Assembly: GCF_017744955.1 (NCBI RefSeq)
Contig: NZ_JAGIAG010000001.1
Span: 310,001-374,000 of the forward strand
Source: Dokdonella sp.
GTDB taxonomy: Bacteria > Pseudomonadota > Gammaproteobacteria > Xanthomonadales > Rhodanobacteraceae
DNA: 64,000 nucleotides
Direction: 5' to 3'
Both the position numbers and the translations under genes were made by a program. Positions within the stretch are counted from its first letter, which is position 1, and each line of letters begins with the position of its first letter. Of the stretch, positions 27,902 through 36,355 are shown in pieces. The notes beneath the pieces are model-generated. The model had not been told where the DNA came from and made no database searches. It saw only the letters and a program-made list of their open reading frames with translations.

Positions 27902-28001
27902 CTCTCGCAGAGGCGCGGAGAACGCCGGGAAAGCCCCCGCCGGAATCCCTTCTCCAATCTTCCTTCAGCTCTTCTCTGCGCTCTCTGCGTCTCCGCGAGA
28001 G
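27902..28001. repeat. Imperfect long inverted repeat (MITE/REP-like element)
   Basis: The left arm (CTCTCGCAGAGGCGCGGAGA from 27902) and the right arm (CTCTGCGTCTCCGCGAGAG, ending at 28001) are imperfect reverse complements. The pairing continues inward to about 31 bases on each side, around a 40-base centre. Similar 'CTCTGCGTCTCTGCGAGAG' elements are widely scattered in proteobacterial genomes. It is noncoding and carries no transposase. Confidence 0.65.
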
Positions 28002-28155
28002 TTCTTCTGGCGTTTCGCGATTCTGCGATCGCCACGACCGGCAGCGGCAGGACAATCTCACCAACCCTTCCGGCCGCGCTTTCGACCGAGCCGATGCCGG
28101 TCCAAGACCGCACTTTTACAAAAGCGCAGGTTTGGAGAAGTTCGGCGTAGGGAGG

Positions 28156-28215
28156 CTGGCGCCCGGCGGTCGTAGGAACAGGGGGGATCCAAGAGGACCG
28201 TTTGCCGGGCGCCAG
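28156..28215. repeat. Hairpin-forming inverted repeat with REP-like loop
   Basis: CTGGCGCCCGGC (28156-28167) and GCCGGGCGCCAG (28204-28215) are exact reverse complements, with a further GGTC/GACC pair inside. The loop contains GTAGGAACAGGGG (28172-28184). The same 13 bases recur at 28696-28708, just before the terminator of the small gene at 28482. GTAGGAnC is a common opening of Pseudomonas/Xanthomonadales REP sequences. No transcription role is shown. Confidence 0.6.
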
Positions 28216-28428
28216 TGAGCGCTGAAACCTTCGATCTGCAGCGCCCGCGAAGATCGCTTCCGCGGCGCTGGCAGACTGTGACGTGGATCGCGAACTCCTG
28301 CCGCTCCCTGCAGCCAGACCGCGCTTGCGGTCAATTTGCGACGAACGACGTCACCACGGTCGCGATGATGCGTGCGCCGATGAGGCTTGGCAACGAATCG
28401 GCATGCCCGCGAAACGATTTGTGACGCC

Positions 28429-28444
28429 TGGCACGCCGCTTGCT
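28429..28444 (+). promoter_or_regulatory. Sigma-54 (RpoN) promoter
   Basis: TGGCACGCCGCTTGCT matches the RpoN consensus TGGCACGnnnnTTGCW at every specified position, with GG at 28430-28431, GC at 28442-28443 and the required spacing between them. Transcription would begin at about 28455, leaving a leader of about 27 bases before the ATG at 28482. RpoN promoters need an enhancer-bound activator; I did not identify its binding site in the upstream 400 bases. Confidence 0.75.
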
Positions 28445-28481
28445 ATCTCCGTGCAGCAGCAAGATCACCGGAGTCGATCCC

Positions 28482-28667
28482 ATGAATGTCGCCAACGCCA
28501 GCTTCAATCCGCTCTTCCTCCGGCACGATCTGATGATCGAACTCGGACGCCTCGAGATGGCCATCGACCAGGCACGCGAACGCGACATCGCCGCGAACGA
28601 CACCGTCGATCAGCTCGAGACGCGCTGCGCACGCATCAACGAAGCGCTGGCCAAGCTGCCGGCCTGA
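28482..28667 (+). CDS. Small protein of unknown function under a sigma-54 promoter
   Basis: The 61-residue product has no signal peptide or membrane segment. It looks largely helical and probably coiled (LMIELGRLEMAIDQARERD, then TVDQLETRCARINEALAKL). GGAG sits eight bases before the ATG at 28482. It stands alone between a sigma-54 promoter and a strong terminator, so it is a complete monocistronic unit. I do not recognise the family. RpoN control points to motility, pilus, nitrogen or stress functions, but this is inference. Confidence 0.75.
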   Translation: MNVANASFNPLFLRHDLMIELGRLEMAIDQARERDIAANDTVDQLETRCARINEALAKLPA

Positions 28668-28714
28668 CCGGAACCAGCCTGCCTGAGAACAGGGTGTAGG
28701 AACAGGGGCTTTGA

Positions 28715-28744
28715 GGGCCGCGGACTCCGCGGCCCTTTTCTTTT
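28715..28744 (+). terminator. Rho-independent terminator after the small sigma-54 gene
   Basis: GGGCCGCGG, loop ACT, CCGCGGCCC, then TTTTCTTTT. The stem is a perfect nine base pairs and the T-run follows directly. It lies 48 bases after the stop codon of the small gene. Confidence 0.92.
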
Positions 28745-28855
28745 GTCCTCGAACGAGCCTCCGCGGTCATCGGGACAGGTCCACGCGGAATCCGGCGGCG
28801 GCCAACGAGGCCGGGTCGTCCGGCCACCGTCATCCATGCCGCGCCTCCCGGCGAT

Positions 28856-31510
28856 TCAGCCGGCCAGGCTTCGCGCCACGATGTCGGCCAGATCCGGCGA
28901 CAGGGTCTCTCGCGCCGCCAGCCGCTGCAGCTCGCGATGCATCAGCGCGCGGCGCACGGGTTCGAGGCGGCGCCAGCCACCGAACGCGGTGGCGAGGCGC
29001 GCCGCGACTTGCGGGGTCAGAGCGTCGAGCCGGGCGATCGCTTCGGCGACGAAGCGGTAACCGGCACCGTCGGCGCGATGGAACGCGCGCGGATTGCGCA
29101 GCGCGAACGCGCCGATCAGCGCATAGACGTTGTTCGGATTGGTCCAGCGGAACACCGCGTGCGCGGTCAGCGCCGCGACCCGTTCGACGGTGTCCGCGCG
29201 CGCCTGCGTCGCCTGCAGCGACAGCCACTGGTCCAGCACGAGCGCATCGCCGGCGTAGCGTGCCGCGAACGCGTCGAGGGCCGCGGCGGCGGCGGCGGAC
29301 TCGGTGCTGAGCAGCACCGACAGCGCGCCGATGCGATCGGTCAGATTGCGCGCCTGCGCGAACTGCGCTTCGGCCAGCGGCAACTGCGCCGCGTCGGCGC
29401 GGCACAGCGCGGCGAGGCAGACGTTGCGCAACCGCCGGCGCGCCTGCGCCGCCGGATCGGTCGCTTGCGCGTCCAGCGCGCCGGACAGCGCGCGATAGCG
29501 CCGCGCCAGCGGCTCGGCCAGCGCGCGCGCCAGCGCGGTCTCGATCGACGCGCGCGCCAGGTGCACGGCCTCCGGATCGATTTCGGCCAGCTCCTCGGCC
29601 AGCGAATTCGCGTCGGCGACGGTCAGCATCTCGGCGGCCAGCGCCGGATCGAGCGCATCGTCGTTCAGGGCCTCGGCGAGGCTGCGCGTCCACACCTCGA
29701 GCGAGCGCGCGTCCGAGCCGCCGGCCGCCAGCGCCTCGGCGAACAGGCGCCGCGCCAGCGCGTCGGCGGCGAACCAGCGGTTGAAGCCGTCGTCGTCGTG
29801 GCGGATCTGCACGGCCAGATCCACCGCATCGGCGCTCCAGCGCAGGCGCACCGGCGCGGAATAGCCGCGCAGCAGCGAGACGACCGGCCGCACCGGCACG
29901 TCGACGAAGCGGAACGTCGCGCGGTCCGCGTGGAGCGGCAGTACCCGTTCCTGGCCGGGCGGCGCGGCATCGCCGTCGAGCCGCAGCGGCAGGCGCGCGC
30001 CGTGCTCGTCGAACAGCGCGACCGCGACCGGGATCGGCAGCGCCTGCTTGCGCGGCTGGCCCGGCGTCGGCGCGGTGTGCTGCGCCAGGGTCAGCTCGTA
30101 GCGGCGCGTGGCCGCGTCGTAGCGTTCGCTGGCCTCCAGCGTCGGCGTGCCGGCCTGGCCGTACCACGCCAGCCACGGCGAAAGATCGGTCGCGTTGGCC
30201 TCGCCGAGCGCGGCGAGGAAATCCTCGACCGTGGCGGCCTCGCCGTCGTGGCGTTCGAAATAGAGGTCGAGCCCGCGGCGGAATCCGTCGCGGCCGAGCA
30301 CCAGGCTCAGCATGCGCACGATCTCGGCGCCTTTCTCGTACACCGTCGCGGTGTAGAAATTGTTGATCTCGCTGTAGCGATCCGGCCGCACCGGATGCGC
30401 GAGGGGGCCTGCGTCCTCGGCGAACTGCGCGCGCCAGAGCATGCGCACGTCCTCGATGCGGCGCAGCGTGCGCGAGGCGAGGTCGGATTCGAATTCCTGC
30501 TCGCGGTAGACCGTCAGGCCTTCCTTCAGCGACAGCTGGAACCAGTCGCGGCAGGTGACGCGGTTGCCGCTCCAGTTGTGGAAGTACTCGTGGCCGACCA
30601 CGGCGAGCACGTGGCGATAAGCGTCGTCGGTGGCACGCTCCGGATCGGCCAGCAGGTATTTCGCGTTGAAGACGTTGAGGCCCTTGTTCTCCATCGCGCC
30701 CATCGTGAAATCGTGCGTGGCGACGACGTGGAACACGTCGAGGTCGTAGCAGCGGCCGAAGCGCTGCTCGTCCCAGCGCATGGCGAGCTTCAGGCACTGC
30801 ATCGCCCAGTCGCAACGGCCGATCGCGTCGGCCTCGGCGTGGATGGCGAGGCGTACGCGGCGGCCTTCGGCGGTGACGAAATGGTCCTCGATCGTTTCGA
30901 GCCTTCCGGCGACGAGGGCGAACAGATAGCTCGGCTTGGGATGCGGATCGACGAAGCGGGCCCAGTGGCGCCCGTCGTCGAGTTCGCCGGCGCCGTCGGC
31001 GTTGCCGTTCGCCAGCAGCAGCGGAAAACGCTGCCGGTCGGCGCGCAGCGTGACCGTGTAGCGCGCCAGCACGTCGGGCCGGTCGGGGAACGGCGTGATG
31101 CGGCGGAATCCTTCCGCCTCGCATTGCGTGAGCAGGAAGCGCGCGTCGTCGCGACCGCTGGTGTAGAGCCCCTGCAGGGCGGTGTTGGTCTCCGGCGCGA
31201 TGCGCACGCGCGTCTCGACGCGCGCGTGGTCGCCGGCGAGCGGAATCGTCAGCGCTTCCGCGTCGAAGCGGTATTCCTCCGCCGCGAGCGCGCGGCCGTC
31301 GATACGCAGCTCCAGCAACTCGACCTGCTCGGCGTCGAGGCGCAGCGGCTCGGCGGGTGCGACGGCGACGGAACGCTCGACGAGCAGGCGCGCGACGACG
31401 ATCGTCGCGGCGGGATCGAGGTCGAATTCGAGCTCGACTTCGGCGACGCGCCAGGCCGGCGCGCGATAGTCGCGCAGCAGCACGGGCGGCTTGGCGGAAT
31501 CGGAAGACAT
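28856..31510 (-). CDS. pepN: Aminopeptidase N (M1 family)
   Basis: This 884-residue zinc aminopeptidase removes N-terminal residues from peptides in the cytoplasm. The exopeptidase motif GAMEN is at residues 271-275, the zinc site HEYFH at 307-311, and the third ligand Glu at about 330 (SLKEGLTVYRE). The N-terminal beta-domain and the C-terminal helical domain (SLQATQARADTVERVAALT) fit bacterial PepN, and the length is typical. The ATG at 31510 opens the usual short charged N-terminus. It is divergent from the PLP-enzyme gene at 31606. Confidence 0.96.
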   Translation of the reverse strand: MSSDSAKPPVLLRDYRAPAWRVAEVELEFDLDPAATIVVARLLVERSVAVAPAEPLRLDAEQVELLELRIDGRALAAEEYRFDAEALTIPLAGDHARVETRVRIAPETNTALQGLYTSGRDDARFLLTQCEAEGFRRITPFPDRPDVLARYTVTLRADRQRFPLLLANGNADGAGELDDGRHWARFVDPHPKPSYLFALVAGRLETIEDHFVTAEGRRVRLAIHAEADAIGRCDWAMQCLKLAMRWDEQRFGRCYDLDVFHVVATHDFTMGAMENKGLNVFNAKYLLADPERATDDAYRHVLAVVGHEYFHNWSGNRVTCRDWFQLSLKEGLTVYREQEFESDLASRTLRRIEDVRMLWRAQFAEDAGPLAHPVRPDRYSEINNFYTATVYEKGAEIVRMLSLVLGRDGFRRGLDLYFERHDGEAATVEDFLAALGEANATDLSPWLAWYGQAGTPTLEASERYDAATRRYELTLAQHTAPTPGQPRKQALPIPVAVALFDEHGARLPLRLDGDAAPPGQERVLPLHADRATFRFVDVPVRPVVSLLRGYSAPVRLRWSADAVDLAVQIRHDDDGFNRWFAADALARRLFAEALAAGGSDARSLEVWTRSLAEALNDDALDPALAAEMLTVADANSLAEELAEIDPEAVHLARASIETALARALAEPLARRYRALSGALDAQATDPAAQARRRLRNVCLAALCRADAAQLPLAEAQFAQARNLTDRIGALSVLLSTESAAAAAALDAFAARYAGDALVLDQWLSLQATQARADTVERVAALTAHAVFRWTNPNNVYALIGAFALRNPRAFHRADGAGYRFVAEAIARLDALTPQVAARLATAFGGWRRLEPVRRALMHRELQRLAARETLSPDLADIVARSLAG

Positions 31511-31605
31511 GCGAAGAATGTCGAGGAAAGTGACGACCGGCAGGCTAGCATGCGTGCTCCGCGCGCGTGTATCGTCGCGGCCTCTCGCGAGGCTCCTTTC
31601 GACCG

Positions 31606-32571
31606 ATGAACGCTTCCTTCGACCTGCCCGAATTCGCCGACGTCGAAGCCGCCGCCGCGCGCATCGCGCCGCACGCGCAGCGCACGCCGGTGCTGCGCTC
31701 GCGCTCGCTCGACGCGCTGGCCGGCGCCGAGCTGCACTTCAAGTGCGAGAACCTGCAGCGCGTCGGCGCGTTCAAGTTCCGCGGCGCCTGCAACGCGGTG
31801 TGGTCGCTGCCGGAAAACGTCGCCGCGCGCGGCGTGGTCACGCACTCCTCCGGCAACCACGGCGCCGCGCTGGCGCTGGCGGCGAGGACGCGCGGCATTC
31901 CGGCGCACGTCGTCGTGCCCGAAGGCGCGGTCAAGTCCAAGCTCGCCGGCATCGAGGCCTACGGCGCGATCCTGCATCGCTGCGCGCCGACCCTGGCCGC
32001 GCGCGAGGCGACCGCCGAAGCCGTGCGCGTCCGGACCGGTGCGACCCTGGTGCATCCCTACACCGATCCGCGCGTGATCGCGGGGCAGGGCACGGCCGCG
32101 CTCGAACTGCTGCGCGAAACCGGCCCGCTCGACGCGCTGATCGCGCCGGTCGGCGGCGGCGGCCTGATCGGCGGCAGCGCGATCGCGGCGCGCGCGCTGG
32201 CGCCGCGGATAGCCGTCCATGCGGCCGAACCGGAAGGCGCCGCCGACGCGTACGAATCCCTGCGCCGCGGCGCGCGCGTGACCGAACTGGTGCCCGACAC
32301 GATCTGCGACGGCCTGCGCGGCCTGCTCGGCGAGATCAATTTCGCGCTGCTGAAGAAATACGAGGTGACCGTGCTGCCGATCGCCGACCGCGCCACCGCA
32401 GCGGCGATGCGCCTGCTGTGGGAGCGGCTCAAGATCGTCGTCGAGCCGTCCTCGGCCGTCGCGCTGGCGGCGATCCTGGCGCATCGCGAACGCTTCGCCG
32501 GCCGCCGCGTCGGCGTGATCCTGTCCGGCGGCAACGTGGACCTGGAGACGTATTTCAGCGGTCTTCCCTGA
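31606..32571 (+). CDS. PLP-dependent serine/threonine dehydratase or serine racemase
   Basis: The 321-residue enzyme is fold-type II. The PLP-binding Lys is in RVGAFKFRGACNA (about residue 58), the substrate loop is SSGNHGAALALAA, and the phosphate-binding tetraglycine is PVGGGGLIGG. A C-terminal SGGNVD is also present. There is no ACT regulatory domain, unlike biosynthetic IlvA. This fits a serine racemase/threo-3-hydroxyaspartate dehydratase-like enzyme; the sequence alone does not separate these activities. The ATG at 31606 is preferred over an in-frame start 39 bases upstream. Confidence 0.9.
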   Translation: MNASFDLPEFADVEAAAARIAPHAQRTPVLRSRSLDALAGAELHFKCENLQRVGAFKFRGACNAVWSLPENVAARGVVTHSSGNHGAALALAARTRGIPAHVVVPEGAVKSKLAGIEAYGAILHRCAPTLAAREATAEAVRVRTGATLVHPYTDPRVIAGQGTAALELLRETGPLDALIAPVGGGGLIGGSAIAARALAPRIAVHAAEPEGAADAYESLRRGARVTELVPDTICDGLRGLLGEINFALLKKYEVTVLPIADRATAAAMRLLWERLKIVVEPSSAVALAAILAHRERFAGRRVGVILSGGNVDLETYFSGLP

Positions 32572-32654
32572 TCGCGCGAATCGACAAGCAGCCGTCCGCG
32601 GCTATCCCGTTCCACTCACATCGCACGACGTTGCGAGCCCAAGGAGTCCGAGCC

Positions 32655-33104
32655 ATGTGGACCGACGCGATCCTCGCCTACCTGCACTTCGCCGCGATCT
32701 TCAGCCTGATCTGGTTCCTGGCCAAGCAGTTGACCCTGCTGCGCGCGGGCGTCGACGCGCTCGATCTCGAACGCGTGGCGAAGGCCGACGCCGGCTACGG
32801 CATCCTCGCCGGCCTGGTGCTGCTGACCGGCGCCGCGCGCGCCGTGTTCGGCCTCAAGGGCTGGTCGTTCTACGCGCACAACCCGGTGTTCCATCTGAAG
32901 GTCGGCCTGTTCGTGCTGGTCGGCCTGCTTTCCATCGCGCCGACGCGCGCGATCCTGCGCTGGCGCAGGACGCGCCGCGCCGAGCCGGGCTGGCGCGTGC
33001 CGGAATCGGAATGGCGCCGTACGATACGTTTCGTATTGATCGAGCTGCACCTGATCGCTATCATCCCCCTCGCCGCGGTCGTGATGGCGCGTGGCCTTCG
33101 CTGA
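32655..33104 (+). CDS. DUF2214-family membrane protein
   Basis: The 149-residue product has four hydrophobic segments (LAYLHFAAIFSLIWFLA, GILAGLVLLTGAARAVFGL, VFHLKVGLFVLVGLLSI, LHLIAIIPLAAVVMARG), with the conserved HF..K and GKG-like FGLKGWSFYAHNPVFHLK region of DUF2214. It sits in the inner membrane; function is unknown. AAGGAG precedes the ATG at 32655. It lies between the PLP-enzyme gene and the first SEL1-like gene. Confidence 0.85.
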   Translation: MWTDAILAYLHFAAIFSLIWFLAKQLTLLRAGVDALDLERVAKADAGYGILAGLVLLTGAARAVFGLKGWSFYAHNPVFHLKVGLFVLVGLLSIAPTRAILRWRRTRRAEPGWRVPESEWRRTIRFVLIELHLIAIIPLAAVVMARGLR

Positions 33105-33199
33105 CAGCCGCCTCCATCCGGGCTGACGGCCCTCGCGACGCACCGCTCCTCCGCATGGCTCCCTCGGGGCCGGGCTGGCCTCGTTTCGAGGAGACGGTC

Positions 33200-33937
33200 A
33201 TGAATGCGAAGTCCGTTACTTTGCTGCTCGGTCTCGCGGTCGCCGCCGGTGCGGCGCAGGCGGCGACCGGGCCCATGCGCGCCGATGATCCCGGCATCGT
33301 CGACAACGCGGGATTCCTGCGCGCGCACCCCGACCAGCGCCTGCGCCGCTCCGGCATGCAGTCCTACGAGCGCCGGCATTTTTCCGATGCGCTGCGCGAC
33401 TTCAAGGAAGCCGCCCGCTACGCCGACAAGACCTCCCAGGCGATGGTCGCCGAGATGCTGTGGAAGGGCGAAGGCGCGGCGGCGGATCGGCCGCTGGCCT
33501 ACGCGTGGATGGACCTCGCCGCCGAGCGCAACTACCCCTCGCTGATCGTGATGCGCGAACGCTACTGGTCGCAGCTGAGCGCGGCCGAGCAGGCGCGTGC
33601 GATCGAGATCGGCAAGGGCGTCTACGCCGAATTCGCCGACGACGTGGCCAAGCCGCGCCTCGAGAAGGAGCTGGCGCGCGCGCGTACGGAAGTGACCGGC
33701 AGCCGTGTCGGCCACGTCGGAACGCTGTCGATACCCGGATCCGGTGCCGGCGCGAAGAAGGTGGATCAGATCACCGGCCTCAACGACATGAATCGGTTCA
33801 CCGACGGCTCGAAGTACTACGCGGACCAGTACTGGGATGCGCAGCAGTACTGGCAATGGCAGGACGCGCAGTGGCGCAGCCTCGAACGAGGCAGCGTCAT
33901 CGTCGGCGCGCCACAGGGCGTGGGCAAGATGAACTAG
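33200..33937 (+). CDS. Exported SEL1-like protein, copy 1 of a tandem pair
   Basis: The 245-residue product has a signal peptide (cleavage after AQA, about residue 22). A SEL1/TPR-like helical region follows (YERRHFSDALRDFKEAARYA, then AEMLWKGEGAAADRPLAYAW). The C-terminal region is Trp/Tyr-rich and ends GSVIVGAPQGVGKMN. GAGGAGA precedes the ATG at 33200. The neighbour at 33985 is a close paralogue. Family members with this C-terminal tail seem common in Lysobacterales; the function is unknown, and a peptidoglycan or envelope role is a guess. Confidence 0.85.
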   Translation: MNAKSVTLLLGLAVAAGAAQAATGPMRADDPGIVDNAGFLRAHPDQRLRRSGMQSYERRHFSDALRDFKEAARYADKTSQAMVAEMLWKGEGAAADRPLAYAWMDLAAERNYPSLIVMRERYWSQLSAAEQARAIEIGKGVYAEFADDVAKPRLEKELARARTEVTGSRVGHVGTLSIPGSGAGAKKVDQITGLNDMNRFTDGSKYYADQYWDAQQYWQWQDAQWRSLERGSVIVGAPQGVGKMN

Positions 33938-33984
33938 ACGTCTAGGCGAGGGGCCGCGACGGCCTCTCCACGGAGGAAACCATC

Positions 33985-34740
33985 ATGAACGCAGTCTCCC
34001 GCAGTGTGTTGCTCGCGATCGCCTTCACCGTCGTCGGCGCTCATGCCTCGCCCGACGGCATGCGCAGCGACGATCCCAAGATCGTCAACAGCGACGCCTT
34101 CATCCGCGCGCATCCCGATCTGCGCTTCCGCCGATCCGGCATGGAAGCCTACGAACGCAAGCGCTTCAAGGAGGCCTTCGGCTACTTCCAGGACGCCGCC
34201 CACTACGCCGACAAGACCTCGCAGGCAATGGTCGCCGAGATGCTGTGGAACGGCGTGGGCGTGGCGCAGGACCGATCGCTGGCCTATGCCTGGATGGACA
34301 TGGCCGCCGAACGGAACTACCCGTCGCTGATCGTGCTGCGCGAACGCTACTGGTCGCAGCTGGATGCGACCGAGCAAGCTCGCGCCGTCGAGGCCGGCAA
34401 GCCCGTCTTCGCCAAATACGCCGACGACGTGGCCAAGCCGCGCCTGGAAAGGGAGCTCCAGCGCGAGCGCTACAAGGCCACCGGCAGTCGCCTCGGTCGT
34501 GTCGGCACGCTGTCGCTGCCGAGCCAGACGCACGTCTCCAAGCAGCAGCCGCAGGTCGACGGCGGAAAGGCGACCGACGCGATGGGCACCTTCAGCAATT
34601 TCGTCGACGGATCGAAGTACTACGCGGCGGAGTACTGGAACCCGAAGGAATACTGGCGCTGGCAGGATGCGCAATGGCAACGCCTCGGCGACGGCAGCGT
34701 CATCGTCGGTGCGCCGCAGGGCGTGGGCAAATGGAACTGA
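33985..34740 (+). CDS. Exported SEL1-like protein, copy 2 of a tandem pair
   Basis: This 251-residue protein aligns with the preceding one over nearly its full length (about two-thirds identical by eye). It shares YADKTSQAMVAEMLW, AERNYPSLIV, DGSKYYA, and the ending GSVIVGAPQGVGKWN. The signal peptide is MNAVSRSVLLAIAFTVVGAHA. The middle linker (residues about 180-205) differs most. CGGAGG precedes the ATG at 33985, and the gap to copy 1 is 47 bases. It is a recent tandem duplication, probably cotranscribed. Confidence 0.85.
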   Translation: MNAVSRSVLLAIAFTVVGAHASPDGMRSDDPKIVNSDAFIRAHPDLRFRRSGMEAYERKRFKEAFGYFQDAAHYADKTSQAMVAEMLWNGVGVAQDRSLAYAWMDMAAERNYPSLIVLRERYWSQLDATEQARAVEAGKPVFAKYADDVAKPRLERELQRERYKATGSRLGRVGTLSLPSQTHVSKQQPQVDGGKATDAMGTFSNFVDGSKYYAAEYWNPKEYWRWQDAQWQRLGDGSVIVGAPQGVGKWN

Positions 34741-34755
34741 CGCGCGCCTAGCCGC

Positions 34756-35640
34756 TCAAGAGGCCCGCGGCCGGCGCAGGTTGACGATGACCAGCGCCGC
34801 CGCGATCAGCGCGATGCCGACCGCCTCCATCGGCGACGGTCGCTCGCCGAGCAGGATCCAGGCGAACGCGATGCCGGCGATCGGCACGCTGAGGCTCGAC
34901 AGCCCCACCACGCTGGCCGGCAGCTTGTCGACCACCCACGACCACAGCAGCCAGGCCACCCCGGAAGCGAGCACCGCGTTGTAGGCGAGCGCGCCGAGCA
35001 GGTAGTTCGACCACACGATCGGCTTGTGCTGCGTGAACGGCAGCAGCGCGAGCAGCGCGAGCGCGCCGAACGCCATCTGCCAGGTCGTCAGCGACAGCGC
35101 GCTGATGCCGCCGCGCCGGAACAGGCGCTTGCTCAGCACCGTTCCGATCGCCCAGCACAGGCCGCCTCCGATCGCCAGCGCCGCATTGCCGGCGCCCTCG
35201 ATGCTGCGCCACGGTTCCAGCACGAACAGCAGCCCGATCGCGGCGACGGCGAGGCTGAGCCACTGTCGCGGACCCGGACGATCGGCGAGCAGCCACCAGG
35301 CCAGCGGCACCACCCAGAACGGCATCGTGTAGGCGAGCAGGGCGGTGCGTCCGGCGCCGCCGTCGACCAGCGCCCATTGCACCAGCGCCTGGAACCCGGC
35401 CGTCTGCGCCAGGCCGATCAGCACGGTTTGCCCCAGCGGCGGCGGCCGCAACGACTCGCCGCGCGCGAGCATCAGCGCGAACAGCAGCAGCACGGCGAGG
35501 CCGAAGCGCAGCGCGGAGAAGTCGAACGGGCCGATCCAGGTCAGCACCTGCTTCATGACGATCCAGTTGTAGCTCCAGATCAGGATCGGCAGCAGCAGCA
35601 CGAGCAACGCGCCGCGGCGCGCATCAAGGGAAGCGGACAT
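34756..35640 (-). CDS. EamA/DMT-superfamily transporter
   Basis: The 294-residue protein has ten hydrophobic segments arranged as two five-helix EamA repeats (first FDFSALRFGLAVLLLF, second SLTTWQMAFGALALLALLP). DMT proteins export small metabolites such as amino acids or sugars; the substrate cannot be read. It converges with the SEL1-like pair 15 bases away, and is divergent from tag. Confidence 0.88.
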   Translation of the reverse strand: MSASLDARRGALLVLLLPILIWSYNWIVMKQVLTWIGPFDFSALRFGLAVLLLFALMLARGESLRPPPLGQTVLIGLAQTAGFQALVQWALVDGGAGRTALLAYTMPFWVVPLAWWLLADRPGPRQWLSLAVAAIGLLFVLEPWRSIEGAGNAALAIGGGLCWAIGTVLSKRLFRRGGISALSLTTWQMAFGALALLALLPFTQHKPIVWSNYLLGALAYNAVLASGVAWLLWSWVVDKLPASVVGLSSLSVPIAGIAFAWILLGERPSPMEAVGIALIAAALVIVNLRRPRAS

Positions 35641-35753
35641 CAGGGCGTCGCGCCGGGCGCGTGGAAGCGGACGAAGCTTCGTATGATACGCGGGCGAGGA
35701 ACCCGTCCTCGCCGTCCGCGAATGCGGATCGCGGGGCGGCGAAGGAGCCGATC

Positions 35754-36341
35754 ATGCAGGACAAGACGCGCTGCGCCTGGGCCAGCCGCGAGAACGCGAC
35801 GATGCAGGCCTATCACGACGGCGAATGGGGCGCGCCGCTGCGCGAGGATCGCGCGTTGTTCGAGTTCCTCTGCCTGGAAGGCGCGCAGGCCGGCCTGTCC
35901 TGGCGCACCGTGCTGGAGAAGCGCGACAACTACCGCCGCGCCTTCGCCGACTTCGACATCGACCGCTGCGCCCGCCTCACCGACGCACGCATCGAAAAGC
36001 TGCTGACCGACCCCGGCCTGATCCGCAACCGCCTGAAGATCACCTCGGTGCGCGGCAACGCGCGCGCCGCGCTGGCGGCGATCGAGGAGTTCGGCAGCCT
36101 CGGCGGATATCTTTGGTCCTTCGTCGACGGCGCGCCGCTGCAGAATGTCTGGCGCGACGTGCGCGAGGTGCCGGCGACGACGGCGGTGTCCGACCGCATG
36201 AGCAAGGAACTGCGCAAGCGCGGCTTCCGCTTCGTCGGCTCGACCATCTGCTACGCCTTCATGCAGGCGACCGGCATGGTCAACGACCACCTGGTGGACT
36301 GCTTCCGCCACCGCGAGTGCGCGCGGCTGGCCGAGCGCTGA
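35754..36341 (+). CDS. tag: DNA-3-methyladenine glycosylase I
   Basis: Tag removes 3-methyladenine from alkylated DNA. The 195-residue product has the zinc ligands of the family: Cys 7 (RCAWA), His 21 (AYHDGEWG), His 179 and Cys 183 (NDHLVDC). The catalytic region is FEFLCLEGAQAGLSW. The HhH segment DPGLIRNRLKI is also present. AAGGAG precedes the ATG at 35754. An arginine-deiminase-like gene follows after 14 bases and is probably cotranscribed. Confidence 0.96.
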   Translation: MQDKTRCAWASRENATMQAYHDGEWGAPLREDRALFEFLCLEGAQAGLSWRTVLEKRDNYRRAFADFDIDRCARLTDARIEKLLTDPGLIRNRLKITSVRGNARAALAAIEEFGSLGGYLWSFVDGAPLQNVWRDVREVPATTAVSDRMSKELRKRGFRFVGSTICYAFMQATGMVNDHLVDCFRHRECARLAER

Positions 36342-36355
36342 CGGTCGGCGCGCGA

